Source: DATAOG01 sp963798075 (GTDB lineage Bacteria; Pseudomonadota; Alphaproteobacteria; Geminicoccales; Geminicoccaceae). Taken from it: a stretch of DNA of 64,000 nt. A program made the position numbers and the translations under genes. Each line of letters begins with the position of its first letter. Within the stretch, counting starts at the first letter, position 1. The stretch is from the NCBI GenBank assembly GCA_963798075.1, contig CAWCRU010000006.1, positions 62,001 through 126,000 of the forward strand, given 5' to 3'. Of the stretch, positions 25,914 through 34,647 are shown piece by piece. A model generated the notes under the pieces. It had not been told where the DNA came from, ran no database searches, and was given only the letters and a program-made list of their open reading frames with translations.

Positions 25914-26768
25914 ATGACAAGCCCCTCGCTCGCCGCCACACGGCCGTCGACCGCGAGTGCCACCGCGAGCCGCGCGGCGCGCCCGACCTTGCGCCTGATC
26001 CATCACATGGCGCGCTCGGGCGGGACCCTGATCAGCAAATGCCTGGGCTGCATGGCGGGCGTGGTGCTGCTCAGCGAGATCCATCCGCTCGGCACCAATC
26101 AGTTCAATCCGCTGATCCAGGCGCAGCGCTGGTTCGGCCTGCTGTCGAGCCAGGATCTGCACGACCTCAAGGCGCGCGGCCGGGTCGGCTTCGCCGACGC
26201 GATCGAGCTGATCCGGCGGCGCGCCGAGGACTGCAGCCAGCGCCTGGTGATCCGCGACTGGAGCCACCTCGACTTCACCGGCGTGCCGTTCGTCGCCAAA
26301 CCGGCGCATCGTCTCTTGACCGCCGAGGCGCTGAAGGCGCGCTTCGAGCTCGTCCAGGTCTGCACCGTGCGCCATCCGCTCGACCAGTGGCTGAGCCTGA
26401 GCAAGCTCGCGGTGGTCCAGGGCCGGCTGACGCTCGCGGGCTATCTCGCGGGCTACCGGCGCTTCGCCGAGGTCGCGAGCAGCATCGGCTTCCAGCGCTT
26501 CGAGGACTTCACGGCCGATCCCGAGCGGGCGATGCGCGCGCTCTCCGCGACCTTGCAGCTGCGCTACGATCGCGGCTTCATGGAGCGCTGGCGCGACTAC
26601 ACCTTCGTGACCGGCGATGTCGCGGGCGGCCGAGGCGGCGGTCAGATTCAGCCGGTGCCCCGGCGGCCGGCGGCACCCGACCTGCTGGCGGCGCTGGCGG
26701 CCGACGCCGATTACCAGGCAAGTCTCGAGCTGCTCGGTTACCGCCATCCGGCACCTGATCCGGATTGA
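25914..26768 (+). CDS. Sulfotransferase family protein
   Basis: A 284-residue protein. The PAPS 5'-phosphosulfate loop is visible as HHMARSGGTLISKCL near residue 31, and the 3'-phosphate-binding strand/helix as VCTVRHPLDQWLSLSKLA near residue 155. Both are hallmarks of bacterial carbohydrate sulfotransferases. The substrate is unknown. It begins in the flagellin 2 promoter region, divergent from that gene, and is followed after 12 bp by a glycosyltransferase-methyltransferase fusion. The pair may add a sulfated or methylated sugar to the filament. Confidence 0.82.
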   Translation: MTSPSLAATRPSTASATASRAARPTLRLIHHMARSGGTLISKCLGCMAGVVLLSEIHPLGTNQFNPLIQAQRWFGLLSSQDLHDLKARGRVGFADAIELIRRRAEDCSQRLVIRDWSHLDFTGVPFVAKPAHRLLTAEALKARFELVQVCTVRHPLDQWLSLSKLAVVQGRLTLAGYLAGYRRFAEVASSIGFQRFEDFTADPERAMRALSATLQLRYDRGFMERWRDYTFVTGDVAGGRGGGQIQPVPRRPAAPDLLAALAADADYQASLELLGYRHPAPDPD

Positions 26769-26780
26769 GGAGGGACGAGG

Positions 26781-28409
26781 ATGGCTGCGCGGGTTTCCTG
26801 CATCGTGACCTCGTTCAACAACGGGCCATGGCTGCGGCAGGCGCTCGAGAGCCTGCGCCGCCAGACCCGGCGGGCGGCCGAGATCGTCGTCGCCGACGAC
26901 GGCTCGAGCGATGGGTCGCGCGAGCTGATCCGCTCGCTCGCCGCCGAGGACGCCACCGTTCGTCCGATTCTGCGGGACGCCAACGTTGGCGTCGCGGCCA
27001 ATCGCGATCTCGCGATCCGGGCTGCCGCCGGCGATGTCGTCACCACGCTCGACGGCGATGATTTCTACTATCCGACCAAGCTCGAAAGCGAGCTGAAGGT
27101 CTTCGAGGCGGCCAACCCGGACGCGGTCATTTATTCCGATGTAAACCTGGTCGACCAGGACGGGACCCTGTTGGAACGCCTCGATTTCGATCGCCTGGCA
27201 GCGCTGCGGGGCAACGATCTCGTCAACTACATGGTGATGCGGCGCGGCCCGATCCCGCGGGACATGCTGATGACGAAGCAGAAGTTCCAGGAGATGGGTG
27301 GCCTGCGCCACGATCTTGCGCTCTACGAGGACTGGGACCTGAAGATCCGGCTGGCGAGCAGCCCTTCGGACTGGCAGCGCGCGCCCGGCGTCGGCATGGC
27401 GTACCGCAAGCATGGCCGGGGCTTGTCCAGCGCCGACCCGCTTTGCCACATCGAGGCCATGCTGCGCGTGATCTTTGCCAATCGGGACTGGCTCGAGCGC
27501 GATCTCGGTCGGAGCGCGGTCCTGGCAGCGCTGGCGCGCTACGCTCCGAGCGCGTCGGCGCCGGCCGACGAGTTCAGCGCCCGCGAGGAACGCCCGGAGG
27601 CGCTGGTGGCCGGCGCCATCGATGCGTACCGGCGCCAGGATTTCGCGGCCGCCTCAGCCCGCTTCACGAAAGCCATGCAAGCCGCACCACCCGCGTTCCG
27701 GCATCGGATCGAGCTCGCCCATAGCCTGGTCCTGTCGGCGCGCTGGGCAGAGGTTTCGAATCTGCTGCCGCCCGGCACCAATCATTTCATGACCTCCGGC
27801 TGGCTCAACTCGGTCTGCTGCGGCCGGCCCGTGGACGCCAAGGGCCTGCCGATCCCCTGGTACACCTATCCGGCCATCGAGTTCATCGAGCGCGTGGCGC
27901 CGCCGGACGCCAACGTGTTCGAATGGGGTGCCGGCCAGTCCACGCTCTGGTGGTCGCGCCGGGCCGGCCGCGTGGTGAGCGTCGAGCACGACGCGGCCTG
28001 GCATGCAACCGTGCGCGCTTCGCTGCCGCCGCAGGTCGAGCTCTTCCACCTCGCCTCAGAGCCCTCCTATAGCGAGCAGATCAAGCAATATCCGAAGCAT
28101 AGCTTCAATGTCGTTGTCATCGATGGCCAATGGCGCAACGAATGCGCGCTTCTGGCGGCCGAATACGCCCATCCGAGCGCCATCATCATCTTCGACAACA
28201 GTGATCGAAGGGCGTTCGCGGCGGGCATGACGCATCTCGGCAGGAACGGGTGGCGCCGTATCGACTTCTTCGGCGGAATTCCCTCTTACCTATACAAGAA
28301 CTGCACTTCGGTGTTCTTCAAGGACGAGGGAATGCTGCAGCGCAGCGGGCTGCCCTACGAGCAGGTGTCGTGCCTGGGGCCGACCTGTGCCCAGAGCCTC
28401 GGCCAATGA
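26781..28409 (+). CDS. Glycosyltransferase family 2 / methyltransferase fusion protein
   Basis: A 542-residue protein. Residues ~1-215 form a GT-A family 2 domain: CIVTSFNNGPWLRQAL at the start, VADDGSSDGS (~37-46), the metal-binding LDGDD (~90-94) and EDWDLKIR (~183-190). Residues ~275-330 look like one TPR-type helical hairpin. Residues ~365-500 resemble a class I SAM methyltransferase, with motif I VFEWGAGQSTLWW and VVSVEHD after it. A GT plus SAM-binding fold in one chain suggests transfer and capping of a sugar. It sits 12 bp after the sulfotransferase, in a probable two-gene operon inside the flagellar locus. Confidence 0.8.
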   Translation: MAARVSCIVTSFNNGPWLRQALESLRRQTRRAAEIVVADDGSSDGSRELIRSLAAEDATVRPILRDANVGVAANRDLAIRAAAGDVVTTLDGDDFYYPTKLESELKVFEAANPDAVIYSDVNLVDQDGTLLERLDFDRLAALRGNDLVNYMVMRRGPIPRDMLMTKQKFQEMGGLRHDLALYEDWDLKIRLASSPSDWQRAPGVGMAYRKHGRGLSSADPLCHIEAMLRVIFANRDWLERDLGRSAVLAALARYAPSASAPADEFSAREERPEALVAGAIDAYRRQDFAAASARFTKAMQAAPPAFRHRIELAHSLVLSARWAEVSNLLPPGTNHFMTSGWLNSVCCGRPVDAKGLPIPWYTYPAIEFIERVAPPDANVFEWGAGQSTLWWSRRAGRVVSVEHDAAWHATVRASLPPQVELFHLASEPSYSEQIKQYPKHSFNVVVIDGQWRNECALLAAEYAHPSAIIIFDNSDRRAFAAGMTHLGRNGWRRIDFFGGIPSYLYKNCTSVFFKDEGMLQRSGLPYEQVSCLGPTCAQSLGQ

Positions 28410-28431
28410 GCGGGCGCCCGTCCGGCCGGTC

Positions 28432-30567
28432 TCACGTCCGCCGGCTTGCGCACCAGATCTGCCAGACCGCGCGGTAGGCCTCCTCGACCGCCCGGGCGTG
28501 GCCCGAATGGTCGCCGAGCGGCGAGCGGGCGAGATCGGCGCGCAGGTTGCGGCGCGCGGTCGCGAGCAGCTCCGGCTGGCTCGCCAGCAGGCGCGCGGTC
28601 AGGACGTAGTCCTCTGGCGTCGCCGCGATCCCGGCCTGAAAGCCGATCGCGCCGAGCAGGCTGGCGCCCACCCGGCCGGCGTGCCGGTCGCCGGCGAGCG
28701 TGATCACCGGCACGCCCATCCAAAGCGCTTCGCAGGTGGTGGTGGTGCCGTTGTAGGGAAACGGATCGAGCGCGATGTCGATCTCGTTGTAGAGCGCCAG
28801 ATGGCTCTGCGCCTGCGCCTCGGGAGGCAGGACGCGGAGCCGCTCGGGCCCGATGCCGTGGGCCGCGAACGCCGCCTCGAGCGTGGCCCGGGTTTCCGCA
28901 TCGCCGCTGCCGGCCGATTTCAGGACCAGGCGGGCACCATCGACCTGAGCCAGGATTGCGGCCCAAAGCGCGATCACGCCGCGGTTCATCTTGGCGAGAT
29001 TGTTGAATGAGCCGAAGGTGACGTGGCCGTTGCGCTGCACCGGCGGCGGCCCGACCTCGGGCGCGTGGCGCGGCGTCGCATAGGCGAGAAAGCAGCGCGG
29101 CAGGCGGATCAGGGTCTCGCAATAGTGCTCGTCGAAGCCGTCCGGATCGGCCAGGTGGTCGGTCATCCGGTAGTCGATGGTCGCAACGCCGGTCGTGTTG
29201 GGATAGCCGAGGTAGCCGATCTGCACCGGTGCCGCGCGGTAGGCACAGGCGAGCAGCCGGCTCTCACGGGTGTGGCCGGCGAGCTCGACCAGGACGTCGA
29301 TCCGGTCGGCCCGCAGGCGTGCCGCGAGCGCGGCGTCGTCGATGTCGTGGACGTCGACCCAGCCGTCGGCCATGGCGCGCAGCTCGTCGCTGAACGAATC
29401 CGGCCGCGCGACCGAGGCGTAGCAGATCGCCTCGACCCCCTGCCGGTCGTGACTCTGGAGCAGAGGCGCCAGGAAATAAGCGACCGAATGGCGCCTGAGG
29501 TCGGGCGAGAGGTATCCGACCCGCAGCCGGCGGTCGGGATCGGGGCTCTGCGGGCAGCCGATCTGGTGGCCGTAGAGCGGGCGCGCGAAGCGCTCCGCCC
29601 AGGCCAGGTGCTCGCGCTTGAGCTGCTCGGGCGAGCGGCCCGGGTCGTAGTTCAGATGCAGGAGCCGGTTCATCTGCAGCTCGCTCGCCTCGGGAGCGAG
29701 CGCGGCCACCTGCTCGAGCGCCTCGAGGCCGTCCTCGAGCCGCCCCTGGCGCGCGAGGGTCACGCCCAGCAGGTTCTTGGCGTTGGCGCCGGTCAGGCCC
29801 GCCGCCGGCACGGTCTCGAGCAGGGCCCGGACCGCGCCGAAGGCATCCTTGCGGAACAGCGCGTTGGCGAGATGGACCTTGGCTTCGGCGTCGTCGGGAT
29901 CGCGCTCGAGGAGATGGCGCGCGGCCCGCTCGAGGCCTTCGATGTGCAAGGCGGTCAGGCACACCCGGGCGAGGTTCTGCCACCAGTCGTGGCGCTCCGG
30001 CGCGAGCTCGACGGCGCGGCTCAGCGCTGCAATCGCCTCGTCGTGGCGGCGCAGCAGCGCCAACAGCTCGCCCGCCAGCGCATGGCTCGCGGCGAGCTCG
30101 GGCGTCGCCCGGCAGGCGCGCAAGGCGGCATCGAGCGCAGCTTCGAACGCACCCGCCTGCGCGAGCGCCCGCGCCAGGCCTTCGAGCGCCAGCGGCAGAT
30201 CCGGGGCCAGATCGAGGGCCTGCCGGTAGAGGTTGATCGCCTCGTCGCATCGATTCTGCTGGCGCAGGCGCTCGGCCAAATTGGCGATGAAGCCCGCCTC
30301 GCGCGGCCGCAGCTCGAGCGCGCGGCGCGCATGGCGCTCGGCCGCGTCGAGCCGGCCCTGCCGGCCGAGAGCGACGCCCAGCAGATTGTGCGCGTCGGCG
30401 TGCTGGGGCGCCGTCTTGAGCAGCCGGCGACAGCTGCGCTCGGCGAGCTCCGGACGGCCGGCCCGCAGCTGCCGCTGCGCCTCGAGCAGGTCGCCGAGGC
30501 CCGCGGTCGAGGTCGAAAGGGCGCGGGGCGCGGGCCGGGCCAGGACCGTGCCGGGCTCAGGCGGCAC
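28432..30567 (-). CDS. TPR-containing O-linked GlcNAc transferase-like protein (SPINDLY/GT41)
   Basis: A 711-residue protein. About eight TPR units cover residues ~30-310, for example HADAHNLLGVALGRQGRLDAAE. The GT41 catalytic region follows: RRLRVGYLSPDLRRHSVAYFLAPL, PVQIGYLGYPNTTG, HVTFGSFNNLAKMN and the donor-binding DPFPYNGTTTTCEALWMGVPVI. GT41 enzymes add a sugar to Ser/Thr of proteins. Homologues in bacteria, such as Caulobacter FlbA/FlmG-type proteins, act on flagellin. The GTG start overlaps the fliW stop by 11 nt, tying its expression to late flagellar assembly. Confidence 0.9.
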   Translation of the reverse strand: MPPEPGTVLARPAPRALSTSTAGLGDLLEAQRQLRAGRPELAERSCRRLLKTAPQHADAHNLLGVALGRQGRLDAAERHARRALELRPREAGFIANLAERLRQQNRCDEAINLYRQALDLAPDLPLALEGLARALAQAGAFEAALDAALRACRATPELAASHALAGELLALLRRHDEAIAALSRAVELAPERHDWWQNLARVCLTALHIEGLERAARHLLERDPDDAEAKVHLANALFRKDAFGAVRALLETVPAAGLTGANAKNLLGVTLARQGRLEDGLEALEQVAALAPEASELQMNRLLHLNYDPGRSPEQLKREHLAWAERFARPLYGHQIGCPQSPDPDRRLRVGYLSPDLRRHSVAYFLAPLLQSHDRQGVEAICYASVARPDSFSDELRAMADGWVDVHDIDDAALAARLRADRIDVLVELAGHTRESRLLACAYRAAPVQIGYLGYPNTTGVATIDYRMTDHLADPDGFDEHYCETLIRLPRCFLAYATPRHAPEVGPPPVQRNGHVTFGSFNNLAKMNRGVIALWAAILAQVDGARLVLKSAGSGDAETRATLEAAFAAHGIGPERLRVLPPEAQAQSHLALYNEIDIALDPFPYNGTTTTCEALWMGVPVITLAGDRHAGRVGASLLGAIGFQAGIAATPEDYVLTARLLASQPELLATARRNLRADLARSPLGDHSGHARAVEEAYRAVWQIWCASRRT

Positions 30568-31063
30568 GGGCGTGGGGCAGGTCGTAGCGCAGCGGATAGG
30601 CCTCGCCGGCGAACACGTGCTGGCGACCGATCTGGCGGCCGGTGTCGATCAGCAGCGGCGCCTTGAGGTTGATCGATACGTGCACGCCCTCGGCTTCCGG
30701 GCGCAGGGTCACGAGGCCCAGGACCGCGAGCGCCGACCAGGCGCACCCAAGCGCCCGGCAGGCGAGCTCGAGGTCGCTCTTGGCGATCAGTCCGGCGTCG
30801 GGATCGATCGGCAGCACCAGAAAGGCGAGCTCGGGCTCGTCGACCGACTGCAAAAGCTTGGTCGCCCCCTCGGGATCGGGCAAATCGGCGAGCGCGAAGC
30901 GATGGCAATCGGCGAAGCCCAGCAAGCCGCTCGGCAAGGTGATCAGCCGCGCGGGGTCCAGTGCTACGGTGCCGAAGCGGGTCGCGATCGTGGCCGGCGC
31001 CGAGGCCTGCGGCGACGGCGGCAGGGCGACCGGGTGGGGGAGGATGGCGGCCAGCTGGCTCAT
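30557..31063 (-). CDS. fliW: Flagellar assembly factor FliW
   Basis: A 168-residue protein. The FliW fold starts at ATRFGTVALDPARLITLPSGLLGFADCHRFAL and includes the conserved LQSVDEPELAFLVL and VSINLKAPLLID. FliW binds flagellin and frees CsrA, or in other bacteria directly supports flagellin synthesis. No csrA/flbT/flaF gene is seen in this window. The ~25-residue N-terminal extension is Pro/Ala-rich. It lies 31 bp after flgL and overlaps the glycosyltransferase. Confidence 0.9.
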   Translation of the reverse strand: MSQLAAILPHPVALPPSPQASAPATIATRFGTVALDPARLITLPSGLLGFADCHRFALADLPDPEGATKLLQSVDEPELAFLVLPIDPDAGLIAKSDLELACRALGCAWSALAVLGLVTLRPEAEGVHVSINLKAPLLIDTGRQIGRQHVFAGEAYPLRYDLPHARAA

Positions 31064-31094
31064 GATGGCTCCTTAGGCAAGGGATGAGGCCGGG

Positions 31095-31997
31095 TCAGCG
31101 GAGGAAGTCGACGAGGCTCAGCTGGCTGAGCCGGGCGATGGTCGCCAGCGAGCTCTCGACCACCATCTGATCCTGGGTCATGCGGCTGATCGCATCGGTC
31201 ATGTCGACGTCCTCGATGTCGCTGACCTGCTTTTGCACGTAGAGCTCGGCGTCGGCGTGGCCGTCGTTGATGCGCTCGAGGGCGTTCTGGCGCGCGCCGA
31301 TCTCGCTGCGATACCCCGAGATCTTGGGCATCGCCGAGTTGAGCAGATCGAGCGCGCCGTTCAGGAGCGTCGGATCGTCGCTGCCGTCACCCTCGATCGC
31401 CGCCCGCAGCGCGCCGATCAGCTCCTGGAAGCCCGGCTGGTCGGCAGTCATCCCGTAGGTCACCTCGCGGTTGTCGTCGGCACGCACGCTGAGCGCGACC
31501 TCGTCGCCCCGATAGAAGGTGTCGTCGGGCGAGCCGAAGGCGCTGAATGCGGGATCCAGGACCACTGGTGTCGTATCCGTGCGCGAGCCGCCGAACAGAT
31601 GCTGGCCGGCCAGGCTCACATTGAGCTCCGCCACGGTCTGGTCGAGCAGCTGCTCTGCTTCCGCGGTCAGGGTTCCGGGAACCGCCGAGGCATCGTTGAG
31701 GCGCTGGATCAACAAAACCTTAAGCCGGTTGCCGAGATCGTCGAGAGAGCCCAGCGAGCTGTCCATCTGGGACAGGCGCTGGTCGGCGAGCTCGTTGTTG
31801 CTCTGATACTTCTGGATGCGCTGCAGCGTGTCCTTGGCCGCGAGCAGCCGGCTGGCACCGCTCGCGATGCCGCTGAAGCGATCGCTCACCTTACCGGTGC
31901 TGATCTGGATCTGGGTCTCGCGCGTGCGGGTCTGAGCCTCGAGCAGCAGCCGGGTCGTGAGCTTGTGGTGGGCGAAATCGCCGACGCGGGTCAGCAT
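31095..31997 (-). CDS. flgL: Flagellar hook-filament junction protein FlgL
   Basis: A 300-residue protein with flagellin-like helices: TRLLLEAQTRTRETQIQISTGKVSDRFSGI at the N-terminus, and SRMTQDQMVVESSLATIARLSQLSLVDFLR at the C-terminus. The middle has the EAEQLLDQTVAELNVSLAGQHLFGG segment typical of FlgL/HAP3. It forms the second ring of the hook-filament junction and follows flgK by 12 bp. Confidence 0.94.
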   Translation of the reverse strand: MLTRVGDFAHHKLTTRLLLEAQTRTRETQIQISTGKVSDRFSGIASGASRLLAAKDTLQRIQKYQSNNELADQRLSQMDSSLGSLDDLGNRLKVLLIQRLNDASAVPGTLTAEAEQLLDQTVAELNVSLAGQHLFGGSRTDTTPVVLDPAFSAFGSPDDTFYRGDEVALSVRADDNREVTYGMTADQPGFQELIGALRAAIEGDGSDDPTLLNGALDLLNSAMPKISGYRSEIGARQNALERINDGHADAELYVQKQVSDIEDVDMTDAISRMTQDQMVVESSLATIARLSQLSLVDFLR

Positions 31998-32009
31998 GGC
32001 CTTAGCTCC

Positions 32010-33896
32010 CTAGCGCACCATGTCGAGCAGCTCGTCGAACAGATCGCTGGTCGCCGCGATCATCCGGGCGGAGGCCGCGTAGGCCTGCTGCAGCTGCACG
32101 AGGTTCGCCATCTCCTCGTCGATGTTGACCCCGGACGCGTCGGCGGCCCGCTGCTCGAGAGCGTCCGCCAGAGTGCGCTCGCGGGTCGCCGCCTGCTGGG
32201 CGCTGTCGGCAAGCGTGGCACTGTGGGCGATGATGTCGCCCGCATAGGTGACGAGGCTCACCGACTTGGCCGGCAGGCCGCCGCGAGCGATCACGGGCTG
32301 GGCGGCGCTCAGCGCCTGGGCGAGCGCCTGGGCCGCCCGGTTGTCGCCGGCGCCGCCGAGGCTGGCGGCGAGCGGCGAGGTCGAGACGTCGAGCCGCGCC
32401 GTGCTGAGCAGCGAGGGGTCGGCCCTCAGATCGGCGCGCACGGCGAAATCGCTCGCGTGACCACCGTCCTGGACCATCAGGTCGTTGAGGCCGAAATAAT
32501 GCGCAAAGCCGTAGTCGCGATCGCGGCCGGCGGCGTCGGCGACCGTGATCGATGTGTCGCCCTCGGCGACGGCGAGGCCCTGCGTGCTGTCCGCGAGCGT
32601 GATCTCGAGATTGCCGTCGGCGCCGATCGCGGCGCTGCCGAAGGCGCCGAGGCCGGCGTCGATCTGGGCCGCGAGCGCCACTTCGTCGGTGGCGGCGCCG
32701 AGGTCGAGCTGGAACGCGAGCAGCGTGCTGCCGTCGGCGCGGTCGATCACCGCGATGGTCGCCGTGCCGCTGCGGACAGCGCCTGCAAAGTCGGCAAGGT
32801 CGGTGCGGGTGCCGGTGAGCCCGGCGGGCGGCGGGACCGGGCTGCCGGCGTTGTGCGCGGCGTTGAGCGCGAAGCGCAGCCCGGCCGCGAGCTCCTGCAG
32901 CTGATCGTCGAGCGCCGGCAGGACGCTGTCGCGGACTTCGAGCAGGCCGGCGAGCTGGCCGCCGCGGATCCGGCTCGTGATCAGCTGGCCGGCATCGGCG
33001 ATCGCGTCGTTGCCGAGTTCGGCGTTGAGCGTGCTGCGGATGCCGCCCGAGACGAGCTGGATGCCGGCGCTTGGATCGAGCGGCTGGCCGGTCGCGCGAT
33101 CGAGCTGGTCCTGGCGGAAGATCGCGATCTGTTGGAACGGCGTCTCGGAGGTGACGAGCGTCGCCGGATCATAGACCACGACCCTCGCGGTCGAATCGAG
33201 CAGCGATTCGCCGCCGGCGGTATAGATCGCGAGCGTGTCGCCGTCCTGGACCACGGTTTGGATGTCGATCTGATCGGCCAGCTCGCTCACCAGCGCGTCG
33301 CGGCGGTCGAGCAGGTCGGGGCTGGTCTCGCCGAGGTTCGCCTGGCGCTTGATCTGGACGTTGAGGTCGTGGATGCCCTGGAGCTCGGCATTGATCGCGT
33401 CGACCGTCCGCCCGATCGTCTGATCGGCATCGCCGCGCAGGACCTGCACCTGATCCGCAAGCGCACCGATCGCCTGGCCCATGTCGTCGGCGGCGTGCAC
33501 CACCTGGAGCTGCAGCGCCGGAATCCCCGGGTCGTTCGCGAGGTCCTCGAGCGCGCCCTGCAGATTGCCGACCTGGAGTGCCAGGTCGCGATTGTCGCCG
33601 GGCGCCCCGAACGCATCCTGGAGCAGGTCCTGGTAACGTTGGAGCGCCTCGCTGCGACCGGCGACGCCGCTCTGGCGGCGAACCTCGTCGGTCAGGAACT
33701 GGTCGGTGACGCGCGTGATCTCGGTCGCCTCGACCCCGGCGCCGCGGTTGCCGATGACCAGAGCCTGCTGGTTCAGGATCTTGCGGCTGTAGCCCTCGGT
33801 GTTGGCGTTGGCGACGTTGTTGGCCGTGACCGCGAGCGCGCGCTGGGCGACGTTGAGCCCGGTGACGGCGCTGGCCAGGGCGGCGGTGAGGCTCAA
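32010..33896 (-). CDS. flgK: Flagellar hook-associated protein FlgK
   Basis: A 628-residue protein. The N-terminal rod/hook motif NVAQRALAVTANNVANANTEGYSRKI and the C-terminal SGVNIDEEMANLVQLQQAYAASARMI are diagnostic. The middle ~400 residues are Ala/Asp/Gly-rich, as usual for HAP1. It forms the first junction ring between hook and filament. The preceding FlgN-like chaperone gene ends 12 bp upstream. Confidence 0.95.
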   Translation of the reverse strand: MSLTAALASAVTGLNVAQRALAVTANNVANANTEGYSRKILNQQALVIGNRGAGVEATEITRVTDQFLTDEVRRQSGVAGRSEALQRYQDLLQDAFGAPGDNRDLALQVGNLQGALEDLANDPGIPALQLQVVHAADDMGQAIGALADQVQVLRGDADQTIGRTVDAINAELQGIHDLNVQIKRQANLGETSPDLLDRRDALVSELADQIDIQTVVQDGDTLAIYTAGGESLLDSTARVVVYDPATLVTSETPFQQIAIFRQDQLDRATGQPLDPSAGIQLVSGGIRSTLNAELGNDAIADAGQLITSRIRGGQLAGLLEVRDSVLPALDDQLQELAAGLRFALNAAHNAGSPVPPPAGLTGTRTDLADFAGAVRSGTATIAVIDRADGSTLLAFQLDLGAATDEVALAAQIDAGLGAFGSAAIGADGNLEITLADSTQGLAVAEGDTSITVADAAGRDRDYGFAHYFGLNDLMVQDGGHASDFAVRADLRADPSLLSTARLDVSTSPLAASLGGAGDNRAAQALAQALSAAQPVIARGGLPAKSVSLVTYAGDIIAHSATLADSAQQAATRERTLADALEQRAADASGVNIDEEMANLVQLQQAYAASARMIAATSDLFDELLDMVR

Positions 33897-33907
33897 GGGT
33901 CTGCTCC

Positions 33908-34345
33908 TTAGAGCTTGCGATCGAAGGCGACCGCGATCACCCGGCCGCGGGGCTCGGCGGGCGCACCCTGGCCGCGCGCGCCGTAGGTGAAGCCGGCGGC
34001 GCTGCGCGCCAGGCTGTCGCCGATGTTGCGCAGCACCTTCTCGACCACCGACTGGGCCGCGAGCAGGGCATTGAGATTGGCGGTCACGGATTCCTGGAAG
34101 GCGCGCATCGCGTCATGCAGGTGGCTGCGAATCAAGGGCTCGAGCGACGCCAGGACCTCCGGGCTGCAGCGCAGCCGCGACAGCTCGATCTCGTAGGCCT
34201 CGGCGAGCGCCTCCTTCTCGTCCTGGATCTCGGGCAGCGCCTCGAGCCGCATGCTGCGCAGCACCGCCCGCTCGTGATCCATGACCTGGGCCAGCCGCTT
34301 CATCAGCGTCATCAGCACGGTGACCTGCTCGAGCGGCTCCATCAT
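33908..34345 (-). CDS. flgN: FlgN-like flagellar export chaperone
   Basis: A 145-residue helical protein with an N-terminal helix EQVTVLMTLMKRLAQVMDHERAVLRSM and a coiled-coil body. The C-terminal ~30 residues are basic. Position between flgJ and flgK, size and helix content all match FlgN, the chaperone of FlgK and FlgL. Sequence similarity within FlgN is low, so context carries much of the call. Its start overlaps the flgJ stop (ATGA). Confidence 0.72.
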   Translation of the reverse strand: MMEPLEQVTVLMTLMKRLAQVMDHERAVLRSMRLEALPEIQDEKEALAEAYEIELSRLRCSPEVLASLEPLIRSHLHDAMRAFQESVTANLNALLAAQSVVEKVLRNIGDSLARSAAGFTYGARGQGAPAEPRGRVIAVAFDRKL

Positions 34346-34647
34346 GCCACCTCCTGCACCTTGAGCATCTCCTTCAGCACGGCATCAGCCACGCCGACGC
34401 CGCCGCTGCGGCTGATCAACTTGGCCACCTCATCGTTGAACATGTCGTGAAACAGCCCCTGGTCGGCGGTCTCGCCAGCGCCCGGATCGCCCCCCACGCC
34501 CTGGTTGATCTTGGCCAGCACCTGCGCCAGGAAGACCGCCTCGAACTCCTGCGCGATGCCGCGCAGCGCCTCGACGCTTGCGGGCTTGCCGGCGCCGGTT
34601 GCCGGCCCGGCGGCGGCCGGCGCGGGGCTCAAAATCGCCTGGGTCAT
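34342..34647 (-). CDS. flgJ: Rod-binding protein, FlgJ N-terminal domain only
   Basis: A 101-residue protein consisting only of the rod-binding domain: LRGIAQEFEAVFLAQVLAKINQG, ADQGLFHDMFNDEVAKLISRSGGVGVADAVLKEM. The muramidase domain of enterobacterial FlgJ is absent, as is normal in alphaproteobacteria, where this form is also called CheL. The ATG overlaps the flgI stop (TGATG). It caps the rod during assembly through the peptidoglycan. Confidence 0.88.
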   Translation of the reverse strand: MTQAILSPAPAAAGPATGAGKPASVEALRGIAQEFEAVFLAQVLAKINQGVGGDPGAGETADQGLFHDMFNDEVAKLISRSGGVGVADAVLKEMLKVQEVA

